DNA from: Schistocerca nitens
Lineage: Eukaryota > Arthropoda > Insecta > Orthoptera > Acrididae
DNA length: 64,000 bases
Assembly (NCBI RefSeq): GCF_023898315.1
Contig: NC_064621.1
Location: 122,659,521 to 122,723,520 of the forward strand
Direction of reading: 5' to 3'
Under the pieces are notes generated by a model. It worked only from the letters and a program-made list of their open reading frames with translations, was not told the origin of the DNA and ran no database searches. Shown here piece after piece: positions 1-11,400 of the stretch. Position 1 is the first letter of the stretch. Every line of letters starts with the position of its first letter. A program made the position numbers and the translations under genes.

Positions 1-1728
1 CTGTGATCCGGGCACAGGGTCGTTAAACCTGTACGTGTGGCCGTATGTGAAAAATGTGTATTTTGAGTAACGTAGAACTGTTATTTCTATCCCTAGACCG
101 CTTACAATTTCTTCCGTTCCACGTAATATGTACTATCCATGCTTCAACTGCATTGTCTTACACTATTTGATCTGTTGAGTATATTAATTTCATTATTAGT
201 TTTCTGTAAATATTTACACGGCACAAGACTATATGGCCGAGGTCGGAAGCCAATAAAGAACCAACAAATAAAAACGAATGGTCTCTGGAAATCAGTTGTT
301 AAGATTCAGTCAGAGCGATGGCAGCTTCAGTGTTTACAAGCAATGAGTATTTCCACTCAGTATTAAGCTTAATTACGGTTTCCTTATGAAAATCAGCCAA
401 CTCCGGACGATGACCAGTTCAAGAAGAGATCTTTGGAAATCGTACCCACATCAAATACGCCCTATTATATATCACGCAGCGAGCACGAGTGGTTACAGGT
501 GGAAAACAACATTATTATACTCCAATACAGTAGAGATTCAGAAGGCCTAGAAAACTTCCGGATGGGAAGAGAGAGACTGATATTCTAGTTACATTAGCGA
601 ATGCTTTGCCACCATCCGTTCAGTGCGTGCTTCTGCCAAATCAGCAAACATATCAGCATTTCTGTATGTCTTTCCATTACTCTTTAATTAAATAAAGAGA
701 ACGAATAACTGCCTAGTCAGCCGAAAATTCCTTTCACTGCTTTTTCTTCAGCTCGTACAGTCACTGTGGCCATACATTAGGCGAACATTTCGGAGTCGTA
801 TACAAGACTGACAACCCAACCACGACTCAAATGCAGTAGAGCGTCCAGATGGGACCCAAAACCGCATTTCCGGAAACTGTAGTAGAGTATTTGAACAGCC
901 AACGAGACTAGGTACTGGGTAATTGACTTACGGAAAACCTGGCACGTGTTAACGTACTACCATCAACCAAGGCCAAAAAAATTAATGGAACTCTGATTTG
1001 GACGGAATCTTAACAGTCGTTCCTGCAATGACGAGGAACAGCACCGACCACACGCTAGACAGGGTACACACCGTTCAGTCAGTTACAGAGGACCGGCGTG
1101 GATTTTATGTGAGGTGTGACATAGCAAAGTATCAAGCGACGCGAGAGGTTTCTCTAACAACTGAGTGTAACCGCTTTCATCGTGTATGAAATTAAAAAAT
1201 AACAAAAACACCGATTTGTCCAAACGGGAGGATACATAACGGCGTATGTTGCACTAAGAACGTCGTTTTCGTTACTCGGCCAACACGATGCACAAGCAAC
1301 ACAATATGAAGTAGGTCCTACTGTCCCTCTATCAGGCATTACAACAGACTGTTATTCACAGTTGCTTTGTTTTCTCGTCTCAAACATCTACCGAGCAGAA
1401 CAATCTGCGAGATAAGCTACCGCGGGAGGAAGCCGTGGAGGGACATTTACATCTACGCGAGTGGTTAGCGAAATTACCTAGGTAACTAACGTCGTTTATA
1501 TCCCGACTGAGGGTCGCGTAACAAAGTAAGCGAAATGGGGCCAGCGAGCCTTTAGAAAGCTCGCGAATTCTGGCCCACGACAAAGAGAGACTTCACATGG
1601 GCAGCCACGTATAACTGTCTCCCTAAATACTTTTATTTGTTTATCTTGATCAAATTAGGATCTTTACGCACTCTCCCATATCGAACCAGGATTTTACACA
1701 TACAATACTTAAGAAACATATTTTAATA
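1..1728. other. Unassigned intergenic stretch
   Basis: I find no protein domain, RNA gene, terminal repeat or microsatellite here. Open frames are short (up to about 75 codons), lack recognisable motifs and overlap on both strands, so I treat them as chance. It ends at the terminal inverted repeat of the Tc1-like element that follows. Confidence 0.5.
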
Positions 1729-3105
1729 CACTACTGGCCATTAAAATTGCTACACCACGACGATGACGTGCTACAGACGCCAAATTTAACCGACAGGAAG
1801 AAGATGCTGTGATATGCAAATGGTTAGCTTTTCAGAGCATTCACACAAGGTTGGCGCCGGTAGCGACACCTACAACGTCCTGACATGAGGAAAGTTTCCA
1901 ACCGATTTCTCATACACAAACAGCAGTTGGCCGGCATTGCCTGGTGAAAAGCTGTTGTGATGCCTCATGTAGGGAAGAGAAATGCGTACCATCACGTTTC
2001 CGACTTCGATAAAGGTCGGATTGTAGCCTATCGCGATTGCGGTTTATCATATCGCGACAGTGCTGTTCGCATTGGTCGAGATCCAATGACTGTTAGCAGA
2101 ATATGGAATCGGTGCTGGATCCCAACGGCTCGTATCGCTAGCAGTCGAGATGACAGGCATCTTATCCGCATGGCTGTAACGGATTATGCAGCTACGTCTC
2201 GATCCCTCAGTCAATAGATGGGGACGTTTGCAAGACAACAACCATCTGCACGAACAGTTCGACGACGTTTGCAGCAGCACGGACTATCAGCTCGGAGACC
2301 ATGGCTGCGGTTACCCTTGACGCTGCATCACAGACTGGAGCGCCTGCGATGGTGTACTCAACGAAGAACCTGGGTGCACGAATGGAAAAACGTCATTTTT
2401 TCTGATGAATCCAGATTCTGTTTACAGCATCATGATGGTCGCATCCGTGTTTGGCGACATCGCGGTGAACGCACATTGGAAGCGTGTATTCGTCATCGCG
2501 ATACTGGCGTATCACCCGGCGTGATGGTATGGAGTGCCATTGGTTACACATCTCCGTCACCTCTTGTTCGCATTGACGGCACTTTGAACAGTGAACGTTA
2601 CATTTCAGATGTGTTACGACCCGTGGCTCTACCCTTCATTCGATCCCTGCGAAACCTACATTTCACCAGGATAATGCACGACCGCATGTGGCAGGTCCTG
2701 TGCCGGGCCTTTCTGGATACAGAAAATGTTCGACTGCTGCCCTGGCCAGCACACTCTCCAGATCTCTCATCAGTGGAAAACGTTTAGTCAATGGTGGCCG
2801 AACAACTGGCTCGTCACAATACGACAGTCACTACTCTTGATGAACTGTGGTATCGTGTTGAAGCTGCATGGGCAGCTGTATCTGTACACGCCATCCAAGC
2901 TCTGTTTGAATCAATGCCAAGGCGTATCAAGGCCGTTATTACGACCAGAGGTGGTTGTTCTGGGTACTGATTTCTCAGGATCTATGCACCCAAATTGCAT
3001 GAAAATGTAATCACGTGTCAGTTCTAGTATAATATATTTGTCCAGTGAATACCCGTTTATCATCTGCATTTCTTCTCGGTGTAGCAATGTTAATGGCCAG
3101 TAGTG
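1729..3105 (+). mobile_element. Tc1-like DNA transposon, decayed
   Basis: The ends form terminal inverted repeats: the left reads CACTACTGGCCATTAAAATT from 1729, and the reverse complement of 3078-3105 reads the same with one change. A TA dinucleotide precedes the left end; the right flank is AA, so one copy of the expected TA duplication looks mutated. The length of about 1.38 kb and the transposase remnant inside fit the Tc1 group of Tc1/mariner cut-and-paste transposons. Only the assignment below the Tc1-like level is uncertain. Confidence 0.9.
1960..2960 (+). pseudogene. Tc1-like transposase pseudogene
   Basis: The frame starts at ATG 1960 with a helix-turn-helix region (FDKGRIVAYRDCGLSYRDSA) followed by the catalytic block VIFSDESRF, which holds the first aspartate. 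The frame is broken by a TAG at 2215-2217 where the family normally has a sense codon. A frameshift lies near 2650-2665, because the second catalytic motif (QDNARPH) reads in another frame, and a second shift restores the frame before PWPAHSPDLSSVENV. A TAG at 2785-2787 replaces the tryptophan usual after that motif. With at least two nonsense changes and a frameshift pair it cannot make a working transposase. The element could at most be moved by a related enzyme acting on its ends. Confidence 0.9.
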
Positions 3106-3143
3106 AATATCCTATGACAATGTGAATAACAGTACTATGAAAT

Positions 3144-3179
3144 ACCACCACCACCACCACCACCACCACCACCACCACC

Positions 3180-3210
<31 letters not shown>

Positions 3211-3243
3211 CGACGACTACTACCAATAATAATAATAATAATA
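3144..3243. repeat. Compound microsatellite (ACC)n-(GTA)n-(AAT)n
   Basis: Three trinucleotide runs follow each other: ACC from 3144 to about 3180, GTA to about 3211, then AAT from about 3225. It starts some 40 bp outside the Tc1-like element. The long valine/leucine open frame on the minus strand here is a repeat artefact. Confidence 0.95.
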
Positions 3244-4340
3244 GCAGATATCAAACGTATTTGCAGGTGTTCGGAAGTTATATTTTGTGTCAGTTTTTAG
3301 GGAGAGAAATTTAGGTATACTCTATCAGTTACTGGTTTTGATAAGTGAGGAAGACCTGATTGGAAACAATGGTACTTAATTGTCACTGGACATGCGTTGC
3401 GTACATCAGACATTACTTTTCTTTTAGTAGGTATTCTACTAACTGATTCCGAAGCTGGAGAAGTTATTCAGTTCTCTGATGGAGATACACTGAAGGAGAG
3501 TATTCTATACAGCTAGGTTACTGCCACTAAAAAGGACGCAGAGATAGAGGCTGAGCGGTGGACTGGTACAGAAAGAACTGAGCTATAGTGGAAGAGTGTG
3601 TTTCTCCTGCATTGTTCAGACAAAAGCGACAGAGACGAAGGACTGTATATGATGATCATGGCGGTAGAAGCGCTTGTCTGCAAATCACAGAATAGCTGGA
3701 CGTAAGATAGTCAAATATGATCAAAGTGTTGAACGTAACTGATACATCGTACGTAAGACAACTGGAAGTACAAGCCTTTCCATAAGTTTATTTTTCAAGT
3801 CAATACTTTTGCGGGGCAATGAGAGGCCCTGATGCCTTCTTGCTCAATGTAGCTATGTGCTCAGCCCAGTTCAGGTTTTCATCTATTATAACTCCTACAG
3901 TGCCAACTGCAGTGGGCTGTGCGCATTAGGTTCACGCGCATATCTCCTCCAGTCACGTAAGACGATTTTGTAAACGTTTCTATGACAATGGCACAGTTTT
4001 GTCGCAACTCTATATATTGCTGTTATTTTCGTCTGCACCAGTTTATGCTTAGCAGTTGAAAGCTGGCAACGGCGCTGCTAGTTGTCAACGATCTTGTTAG
4101 CCTTTTTGCCGAGGGAGAGAAAATTTTGTCGTATCCAAGATCGAAGATGGTAGGGATTGCTGATATTTTGGACTAACTAGGCTAAAATGACTCACCAGGA
4201 CCGCTTGGGTTTTGGATGGTTCGAGCTTTAACACAATAGTGCCCATTTTGATTCCAAGCAGCACTGAAATTTTCAACAGCTCTTTTTATGTTGATTGGTT
4301 TTTCATTTAGCTGCAACTGTAGATCATCACCTAAAATTAT
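3244..4340. other. Unassigned stretch with a small LINE remnant
   Basis: Mostly featureless. At 3798-3901 the minus strand reads VGVIIDENLNWAEHIATLSK, which matches the conserved segment after the RT active site in Jockey/L2-type LINEs (YLGV-ID-L-W-HI), so this is a roughly 100-bp shard of such an element. I see nothing else that can be named. Confidence 0.45.
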
Positions 4341-4349
4341 GTATTTGTT

Positions 4350-4583
4350 TTGCTTCCCGCACACAACACCACTGTTGAAAGTGTATTTTCGCTGATGTCG
4401 GCCCAGTGGACTGACGAAAGAAATCGACTGCTGCCAGGGACCGAGGAATCAATCTTGCAGCACCAGCTGAGTTGTATGGAGTTTTATAAATACATAAAAG
4501 GGAAAAAAGACTTGCTGAAAATGCTGAAATATTCTGAAAAATATGGTGTACAAAATACTACTTTCGCAACAAGTTCCATGTAA
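4350..4583 (+). pseudogene. hAT-type transposase C-terminal fragment
   Basis: The frame reads NTTVESVFSLMSAQWTDERN, followed by LLPGTEESI and a lysine-rich end with a stop. This resembles the C-terminal dimerisation segment of hAT transposases (pattern N-VER-FS-----T--RN-L). There is no upstream DDE region in frame and no ATG; the frame simply opens after a stop, so it is a fragment. A domesticated hAT exon cannot be excluded, but nothing around it supports one. Confidence 0.6.
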
Positions 4584-5685
4584 TTGTATTCTAAATAAAA
4601 AGTAATCATTAATTGTTTGCTTAATTTCTACACCCCCCACCCCTCTCAGAGTATCCCGACGAGGTCCCACGTACATACGGTAACTCTAGATGTGCTAGTG
4701 GCGGTGTGAAAGTTTGGCAACTTCGTGTGTTTGGTGCGGTTACAGGTATCGTGGGATTGGCGGAATGCAGTCCGTGGACCCACTTCTTCCCTCGTGGCAG
4801 TCAATCATGAACAGTCTTGAACGCAATCCCCGGAGTGTGCTTCCTTTAAAATTTTACGTCTTGATTATCAACTTTTGGTTGAAAAGTTGAGACATGATAT
4901 CATTGGCGGCGTACGCCAGTGGGGGCAATTAACAGAGTAGAGTAGAGTAGAGTAGAGTAGAGTAGAGCAGAGTTCAACTCAGTGAGAGGGCGTACAAACC
5001 GGCGGGCTCAGTGCAGCCTCTGGGGAGTACATACTGTGGGCTGGAGGCTGCCAAGGGCGACCTAGCTTACCTGGTTCCTCATCCTAGACGGGTTTTCCCT
5101 GCGGGAATAAGGCTCGACTGTACCCTTACCTCGGTCCTAGTTCAGTGCTGCCGAGAATCTGGATTTTCGTCGTTGTGCTTAAAAAAAATTACGAGTGATG
5201 AAAATACTGGATGTCACCGCATACTACAGTACTACTGTTTTCTACAGTTTCCTCGGCGACAGTTGCCACCTGACATCCACCGAGAGACAAACCAAAGCGT
5301 CGAAACCCAAAAAGTTTAACAGATTCTTGGGCGGCTGCAAGTGGTTGCACCCTTTTTTCTTTCACACACTCGTCCTTCGCAATGAAGCAAATAAAAAACC
5401 GCAGTACATACCAAAATGTAACATACGTTTTATAATCACAACTGCTCATCGTTTAAGAATTATCGTTTCCATTTTCTCTTTCCGTAAAAGAATTATATCT
5501 CAAATTTTATCAGTTATGGTTTCCGGAACTCTGTGGCACCGGATGTCTCAGCACAAATCGTGTAATTCCCGTACATTTTTGGCCGATGGTTTGTGAGAGC
5601 GGATGCAGATATTCCGCAAAAACGTTCACGTAATCCACAGCTATCATAATGCCTTCGATTGCAACAAAATCGGACTAAAACAAGG
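4584..5685. other. Unassigned stretch with (AGAGT)n
   Basis: A pentanucleotide repeat AGAGT, about eight units and slightly impure, lies at 4934-4973. The rest, including overlapping frames of up to 133 codons on both strands near 5.2-5.6 kb, shows no motif I recognise. Confidence 0.5.
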
Positions 5686-5850
5686 TGTAGGCTGATACGA
5701 CCACATTCTGAGGCACCAAGGAATAGCGCTTTGGTAATGGAGGAAAATGTATGTGAAAGTCAGATAGCGATGAAGACGGTTGGATCAGTGTGGAGAGCTG
5801 CATCTAACCTTATTCGGACTGAAGACCACAAGAACAACAGCAACAAGAAA
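5686..5850 (+). mobile_element. 3'-end remnant of an RTE-like LINE
   Basis: The sequence parallels, with substitutions, the 3' end of the LINE inserted at 6653-7257. Both have a 'CATTCTGAGGCACCAAGGAA'-type segment, then 'GTGTGGAGAGCTGCATC' and a closing CAA-rich tail after 'GACTGAAGACCACA'. It is an older, more diverged copy of the same family, only about 165 bp long, in the same orientation and about 1 kb away. Confidence 0.7.
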
Positions 5851-6652
5851 CTAAACCTGCAAAGGACATTTTGGCTCCAGAAGTGACGATCATTTTCGCT
5901 AGTTCCCCACATGTGTCTAGGTCGACATCGGTGTTCTTCATTCAATAGTTTATGCTTTCATTTGTGACGCCCCAGAGAAGCTCCATATGGTTCTTCCAGC
6001 CGGGGTACAGTTTCCAGAAACGCTGCTGATGAACTGTGGCATCACTTATACGCAAACTTATCTCAATCATCACATCTCAGCTTACAATCCTATTGATGAG
6101 TGGTCGTGCTAGGGCTTGCAGGCTGGTGACGTAGTCGTACCACTCTATGTTGAGAACGAGTCGAGTTTCTCTGATGGAAGCGGCAGAGCGTCCCAATGTC
6201 TCAGTTGTAGAAAGTTTTTTCTTTTCTTTTCTTTCCACAACGAGACTATTAGGTCGGTGCATAAGTTCGTAGCGTTTTTGTTTTGCATGTTAGTATTCCG
6301 ATTGCTGTGGGTTTATTTTTTGGTCATGTTTTATTTGTAGTTCACTGTTGCTATCTGAATTTACATATTGTCATTTTGTCGTTTGAGATAGATAGTGGAT
6401 CTGTGGACGCTTGAAAGTGGAGTGTTAAGGGGAGAAATCAGAACATGTCTGACATGCTCTTCTGTTTGAGTTTAATAGAGGGGTCAGGCAGTCAAAAACA
6501 TCTGCGCCGTGTATGGCGATAATGCCATTGGGGAAAGTACGGAAAAAATGGTTTTCTCGTTTTAAGCAGGATCGTTTTGACATTAGACACTCTCTACGTT
6601 CAGGAAGACGTGGGTTTCATGACGATCGTTTAAACACATTAATCCACAATGA

Positions 6653-7257
6653 GACACTTAAAGTAGTAAAGGAATTTTGCTATTTGGGGAGCAAAATAAC
6701 TGATGACGGTCGACGCAGAGAGGATATAAAATGCAGACTGGCAATGGCAAGGAAAGCTTTTCTGAAGGTGAGAAATTTGTTAACATCGAGTATAGATTTA
6801 AGTGTCAGGAAGTCGTTTCTGCAAGTATTTGTATGGAGTGTAGCCATGTATGGAAGTGAAACATGGGCGATAAATAGTTTGGACAGGAACAGAATAGAAG
6901 CTTTCGAAATGTGGTGCTACAGAAGAATGCTGAAGATTAGATGGGTGAATCACGTAACTAATGAGGACGTATTGAATAGAATTGGGGAGAAGAGAAATTT
7001 GTGGTACAACTTGACTAGAAGAAGGGATCGGTTGGTAGGACATGTTCTGAGGCATCAAGGGATCACCAATTTAGTATTGGAGGGCAGCGTGGAGGGTAAA
7101 AATCGTAGAGAGAGACTAAAAGATGAATACACTAAGCAGATTCAGAAGGATGTAGGCTGCAGTACGTACTGGGAGATGAAGATGCTTGCACAAGATAGAG
7201 TAGCATGGAGAGCTGTATCAAACCAGTCTCAGGACTGAAGATCACAACAACAACAAC
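6653..7257 (+). mobile_element. 5'-truncated RTE-like LINE insertion
   Basis: The insertion is flanked by an exact 12-bp duplication AATCCACAATGA at 6641-6652 and 7258-7269. It ends in a short CAA repeat after 'GACTGAAGATCACAA', and it is cut off at the 5' side, the hallmarks of target-primed reverse transcription. It encodes the C-terminal part of an RTE-like reverse transcriptase: FCYLGSKITDDGRRREDIKC, WSVAMYGSETWAIN, EAFEMWCYRRMLKIRW and HVLRHQGI, ending AWRAVSNQSQD. The clade is assigned by this motif string from memory. The frame is open over the whole insert, so the copy is fairly young compared with its host mariner. Confidence 0.9.
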
Positions 7258-7723
7258 AATCCACAATGATCCACGTCAGTGTAATCGAGAACTCGCAGAT
7301 GTGGTGAACTGTGAAAAGTCCACCGTCGGGGGACATTTGCATCCATTAAGGAAAGTTCAGAAATCGGGTCTATGGGTAGTGCAGCCTGCAAGCAAAAATC
7401 ACAAAAATCAGTGGGTGGTATTATGTGCATCTCCGCTAACTCGTAATCAACTGGCTCGTGACCACCACCAGCCACGTTACTGGTGACGAGAAATAGTGTG
7501 TTTATGCTAGCATATGGACAAGAAAGGAATGGTTGAGCCCAAACAAAGCAGCAACTCCCCGTACAAAGACCTGTGCGCTTCCACAAAATGTAATGTCAAA
7601 ACCTGCTGGAACAGCGACGGTGTGGTTTACTACGAACTGCTTCCCCCAGGTTTAAGCATCACTGCTGATATTTAATGTCTATAATTCAGTAGTCTTGCAC
7701 ACTTAATCCAAGAACGACGACCA

Positions 7724-7885
7724 ATGGCTCTGAGCACTATGGGACTTAACATCTGTGGTCATCAGTCCCCTAGAACTTAGAACCTAACTAACCTAAGGAC
7801 ATCACGGCAGGATTCGAACCTGCGACCGTAGCAGTCGCGCGGTTCCGGACTGAGCGCCTAGAACCGCTAGACCACGGCGGCCGGC
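7724..7885 (-). mobile_element. tRNA-derived SINE (type A head)
   Basis: An exact 11-bp duplication AACGACGACCA flanks it (7713-7723 and 7886-7896). On the minus strand it begins with a tRNA-like head: A-box-like GTGGTCTAGCGG and B-box-like GGTTCGAATCCTGC. The body ends CCCATAGTGCTCAGAGCCAT. It lies in the 3' half of the mariner transposase remnant and is therefore younger than the mariner. It is not a functional tRNA gene. Confidence 0.93.
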
Positions 7886-8281
7886 AACGACGACCAGGAA
7901 GACTGCGTGAAATGATGGCACTCAACGATAACGTCCGCTGTCATTCTGCTAGACTTAAAAAAACAGTATACAGGAATTGGATTTGGGAGTCATTCCGCAC
8001 TCACCTTAATCACATGATCTTGTGCCCTCAAATTTTCACCTTTTCCGTTCTCTATCGAACAACCTCCAAGGAACTTCCTTGATGCGTGAAAATGCGTTCC
8101 GAACATGGCTCAAGGAGTTCTTCGGTCCAAAATCACGTCGCGCCATTGAAATGATATCCCCCGTTGGCAGACTGTTGTGAACAGTGAAGGAGAATATAAT
8201 ACTGACGACTAATGTCTCTATTATGTGTATGTTTTATTAAACTTGTGGAAAAACGCTACGAACTTACGCACCAACCTAATA

Positions 8282-9198
8282 CATACTCTTAGTATGGATA
8301 AAATGACAACCGCCTTCCTCACCATGAATTGTGCGTGCACAGTCTGATCTTTATAATATAAAACTGTATTGCTCAGTTTTAAGTATGTTGTACGAGCTAC
8401 GTAAATGTTCTTCTCCACTAGTAGCGTGCTTACAGAACATTCTCTGTCTACCTCCTCAAGTGCTGTATCTGAGCTGTAGATGATGTAGTCGTAAACTGGG
8501 AGATGTTGCTAGAGACTAAGACCACCGAGCTCTCTTGTAATCTCATGGTTTACGATTTTGCATTGTCTCCTTTTTTATGATTTAAAAGCTACAATATTTA
8601 GGAGCGCTTCTTTCGAGTACCATTGTACCCGGGCGTTTCACAACTTTGCTGAAGTTGTCCACAAGGCCTGCCCTGCGGAACTCTTGCAGCACTCGCCTGT
8701 CCACTGGACGCGCGGAGCGTGCAGGAGACCCGTTCCTTTCCGTTCCGCCTAAGCCACTTCCTCCTAATTACGGAGACGCAAGCCGCAGGATGTTACGCCT
8801 TGTGAAACGCACGGCTATTCAGAGAATCTAATATTCAAGAAACTGAGGTGAAAAAATGTTGAACTATAGTCTCACGCACAAGACTCCAGCATTTTCAACA
8901 CATAATAACCTGAAAAATTTTAGAATCAGTCCACAAATGCTGCTATATCAGTCAGATACTGAATTGGACAAGATGCAGAGAATAAGGAGCTGCTTTTAAT
9001 ACACCACCCAACTCAAATGCTGATCACTTTCGCCGATTACTGGTGCTGTGTCATCCGCAAAATGTATCTCGCTGATTTTCTGTCTTCGACACCCTCCCAA
9101 GTAACAGTTAATGAAGAGAAAAGCAAAGCTTTACATTTCATGAAACGTAAAAGCGTGCCAGTGTTTACCTACAATAGTAACGAGTCACGATTAGAATA
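8282..9198. other. Unassigned stretch
   Basis: No domain, repeat boundary or RNA gene recognised. Open frames of 60-65 codons overlap on the plus strand near 8.56-8.83 kb without motifs. Confidence 0.45.
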
Positions 9199-9808
9199 GA
9201 TGATGGTGGTGGTGATTTTAGGTGAGGGGCCCTCAACATGATGGTCATCAGCGTCCTGACGAATAGTCTGAATGCCAGTCTCATGGGTGGGGACGAAGTG
9301 TGTCCCCACATGTGGGGCACTTTATAATGTGTTAAAGTCCACCTCCCTTCCCCACCAAATTAGGGATGAGGCCTGACAGTACACAAAACTTCACCACTCT
9401 TTTAATATTCGAATCAGTATCGGTCAGCATGGTGGGCAGATCTCCGTCGAGACTGAGGGCTACCCTGTATATAAGATAAGCACTGCCAAAATATGCTGAA
9501 CTGAAAGTGGCAGACTACAAATTTCTCAGAGTGGAGAAGCCTCCCGCTGGAGGAGAAAGCCACGTGTTAAAAGACTAAGTCTGATGCACAGCCTCGTAAG
9601 CAGAATCACATTACAGCAGTGAGGCTGACATGAAGTCACGCCATGCCTGTTTGGTCGATTTGAATGACTCCAGTTTGTTTTCTGTCCCCTTCAACCATTC
9701 AGTCTTCCACTAATGCATAGTAGGTCTGTCAGAAAATGAGATGACGGCGTGCAATGGGATGGGACCATCCCATTGTGCTTCCTTAGTTGCTTTGTTGGCC
9801 ATGTTGTT

Positions 9809-10099
9809 TCAATGTATCCCGATGTGGCCAGGTACCCAGCAAAAGATGACCTCTTTGCCACGGTGTTTGAGCGACTGTAAGGAGCTACGGATGAGCTGAA
9901 TCAGCTGGTCAACTGGATACATTTGGTGAAGTGCTTGGAGTGAACTAGGCGAGTCGGAACAGACCAGAAACCTTTTACTGTGATGTCTTTGAATCCTTTC
10001 CAGTGCAATCATAATGCCAAACAACTGCGCATCATAATTTGTAAATTGTTCCAGAAGAAAAACCGTTATCAAGGAAAACAGTGGAACAATCGAGGACAT
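9809..10099 (-). pseudogene. LINE RNase H domain remnant
   Basis: The minus-strand frame contains FLVCSDSPSSLQALHQMYPV, with the aspartate of the second catalytic block, and CWVPGHIGI, with the conserved histidine region of type-I RNase H in LINEs. The preceding block reads AQLFGIMIALERI, where intact elements normally carry the catalytic glutamate; here a glutamine stands in its place. The domain would remove the RNA strand during reverse transcription, but this copy is truncated and has no RT in frame. Confidence 0.8.
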
Positions 10100-10356
10100 T
10101 CTTTTCTGGGATTCATATTTATAAACGACGATAAAACTGTGGTCTTACTTCAGATGGATTAAAACAATACCGCATCAAGCTTACAACCACTTTGAGCCTC
10201 TGAAGAGACCAAGGCGGCAATGCGTTCCATCTCTAGCTGTGTATTCAGAGATCTGATAGATCCTTTAGACAGTCAGTAGCACGTATCCCGAATGGCTTGG
10301 TCGCATGGGTTGGTTCCTGAACAGCCATTCAAAGCTGGGTTCGACCACTGCACTAA

Positions 10357-10578
10357 TAATAATGGCGTGTGACGAGGGCCTCCCGTCGGGTAGATCACTC
10401 GCCTGGTGCAAGTCTTTCGATCTGACGCCACTTCGGCGACTTGCGCGTCGATGGGGATGAAATGACGATGATTAGGACAACACAACACCCAGTCCCTGGG
10501 CGGAGAAAATCTCCGACCCAGCCGGGAATCGAACCCGGGCCCCTGTCGCGCTGACCACACAGCTACTGGGGGCGGACA
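10357..10578 (-). mobile_element. tRNA-derived SINE (type B head)
   Basis: A 13-bp duplication ACCACTGCACTAA flanks it exactly (10344-10356 and 10579-10591). On the minus strand the head contains GTGTGGTCAGCGCGAC (A-box region) and CCCGGGTTCGATTCCCGG (B box), then 'GGAGATTTTCTCCGCCCAGG' and a body ending in an AATAATAAT-like tail next to the duplication. It interrupts the decayed I-like LINE, so it inserted later. Confidence 0.93.
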
Positions 10579-10890
10579 ACCACTGCACTAAATGCCAATG
10601 ACTGAGGTGACGCTGAGATTTTCAGTGCCTGTCGAGCCAAAAGGATATGTCACTTAATTCAGAGTGCTGGTCCACCAGCCTCTGCACACAGACTCTGAAC
10701 TGGGCTGGTCCAAAAGGCTCCAATCGATATCCAAATGCCCACATGGTGGAAGTGTCCCCACATCTTGAGGTAGGAAATACGGGCTGATCCACAGACCACA
10801 CTGTCATAATATAAACATGATCAAACAAATGCCCTATAAAACAGATGGAGACGGGACCTGTCAGCTCCTCAAGCTTTTCCCCTAACACTT

Positions 10891-11400
10891 TTAAAAATGT
10901 TTGATGACTGGAAGTCCTTTGTTCACAGGTCTTTTAGGTGTGGGAGCTAATTTCGAGCCAAATAATAAACCCAAAAAGCGCGTTATTTTCCTGAAAAGTA
11001 AAATATTGTCCCCCATCGTGAGCACTGGTTGGTTAAAACTTCGACTAGCATGGTTAAAATTGACACATGTAGTTTTCCCTGGTGAGAACCGAAAACTAGT
11101 TACCTTGGTTCGGGTTTCCAGCCCCCTGATGGTCAGCTGTACCTGCCTCGTCGTCACTGTAAAGTCGGAGGAGGAATAGACGATTGCGAAGTCATCCACA
11201 AACAAAGAGCTTGTATGGCCGTGTCCAGTAGAATTCAGTTGATCAAGGGTGGAACAGTAGCGCCTAAAACCGCACTGGGAGCGGCTCAGGCGAGCTCGGG
11301 ATTCGAGCAGTCAGACGAGGTGGCGGTTGACCATGCTTTCAAGTGTCTTACCCATACAACTGGTAAGAGCTAAACTCAATTAACTGTTAGGAGCGCTACA
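10891..11400 (-). pseudogene. LINE reverse transcriptase remnant with core deletion
   Basis: On the minus strand one open segment runs from GKTLESMVNRHL through SQCGFRRYCSTLDQL directly into SSLFVDDFAIVYSSS, which contains the active-site box in the form FVDD. In intact relatives about 150 residues, including the first catalytic aspartate block, separate these two motifs. They are missing here without a frameshift. Downstream, FSPGKTTCVNF and FLGLLFGSKL continue the RT. Confidence 0.8.

Larger units (their letters stand above)
6445..8190 (+). pseudogene. mariner transposase pseudogene
   Basis: Pieces of a mariner transposase can be followed on the plus strand on both sides of the inserted LINE and SINE. 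Before the LINE are a helix-turn-helix end (KWFSRFKQDRFDIRHSLRSG) and the linker DDRLNTLIHNE. After it come a DPRQCNRELADVVNCEKST segment, then regions corresponding to the three catalytic blocks around 7.48-7.62 kb, 7.92-8.03 kb and 8.09-8.19 kb. Reading frame changes several times and stops occur, so decay is advanced apart from the two insertions. Confidence 0.85.
6249..8279 (+). mobile_element. mariner transposon with two nested insertions
   Basis: The left terminus reads TTAGGTCGGTGCATAAGTTC. The right terminus (about 8250-8279) is its near-perfect inverted copy, and both ends are flanked by TA (6247-6248 and 8280-8281), the expected mariner duplication. The termini resemble those of the irritans/cecropia mariner group as I remember them. 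Subtracting the LINE (6653-7257), the SINE (7724-7885) and one duplication copy each leaves about 1.24 kb, the normal mariner size. The internal transposase is broken, so the copy is non-autonomous. Confidence 0.95.

Noticed and set aside
3011-3226. 71-codon minus-strand frame rich in valine and leucine
   Set aside because: It is a translation of the (ACC)n/(GTA)n microsatellite; no protein character.
7786-7875. tRNA-like sequences (also at 10.5, 12.2, 12.8, 16.0, 20.6, 25.1, 28.4, 34.6 and 39.8 kb) as tRNA genes
   Set aside because: They continue into SINE bodies, most have target duplications or sit inside transposon arms, and none shows a complete cloverleaf by eye.
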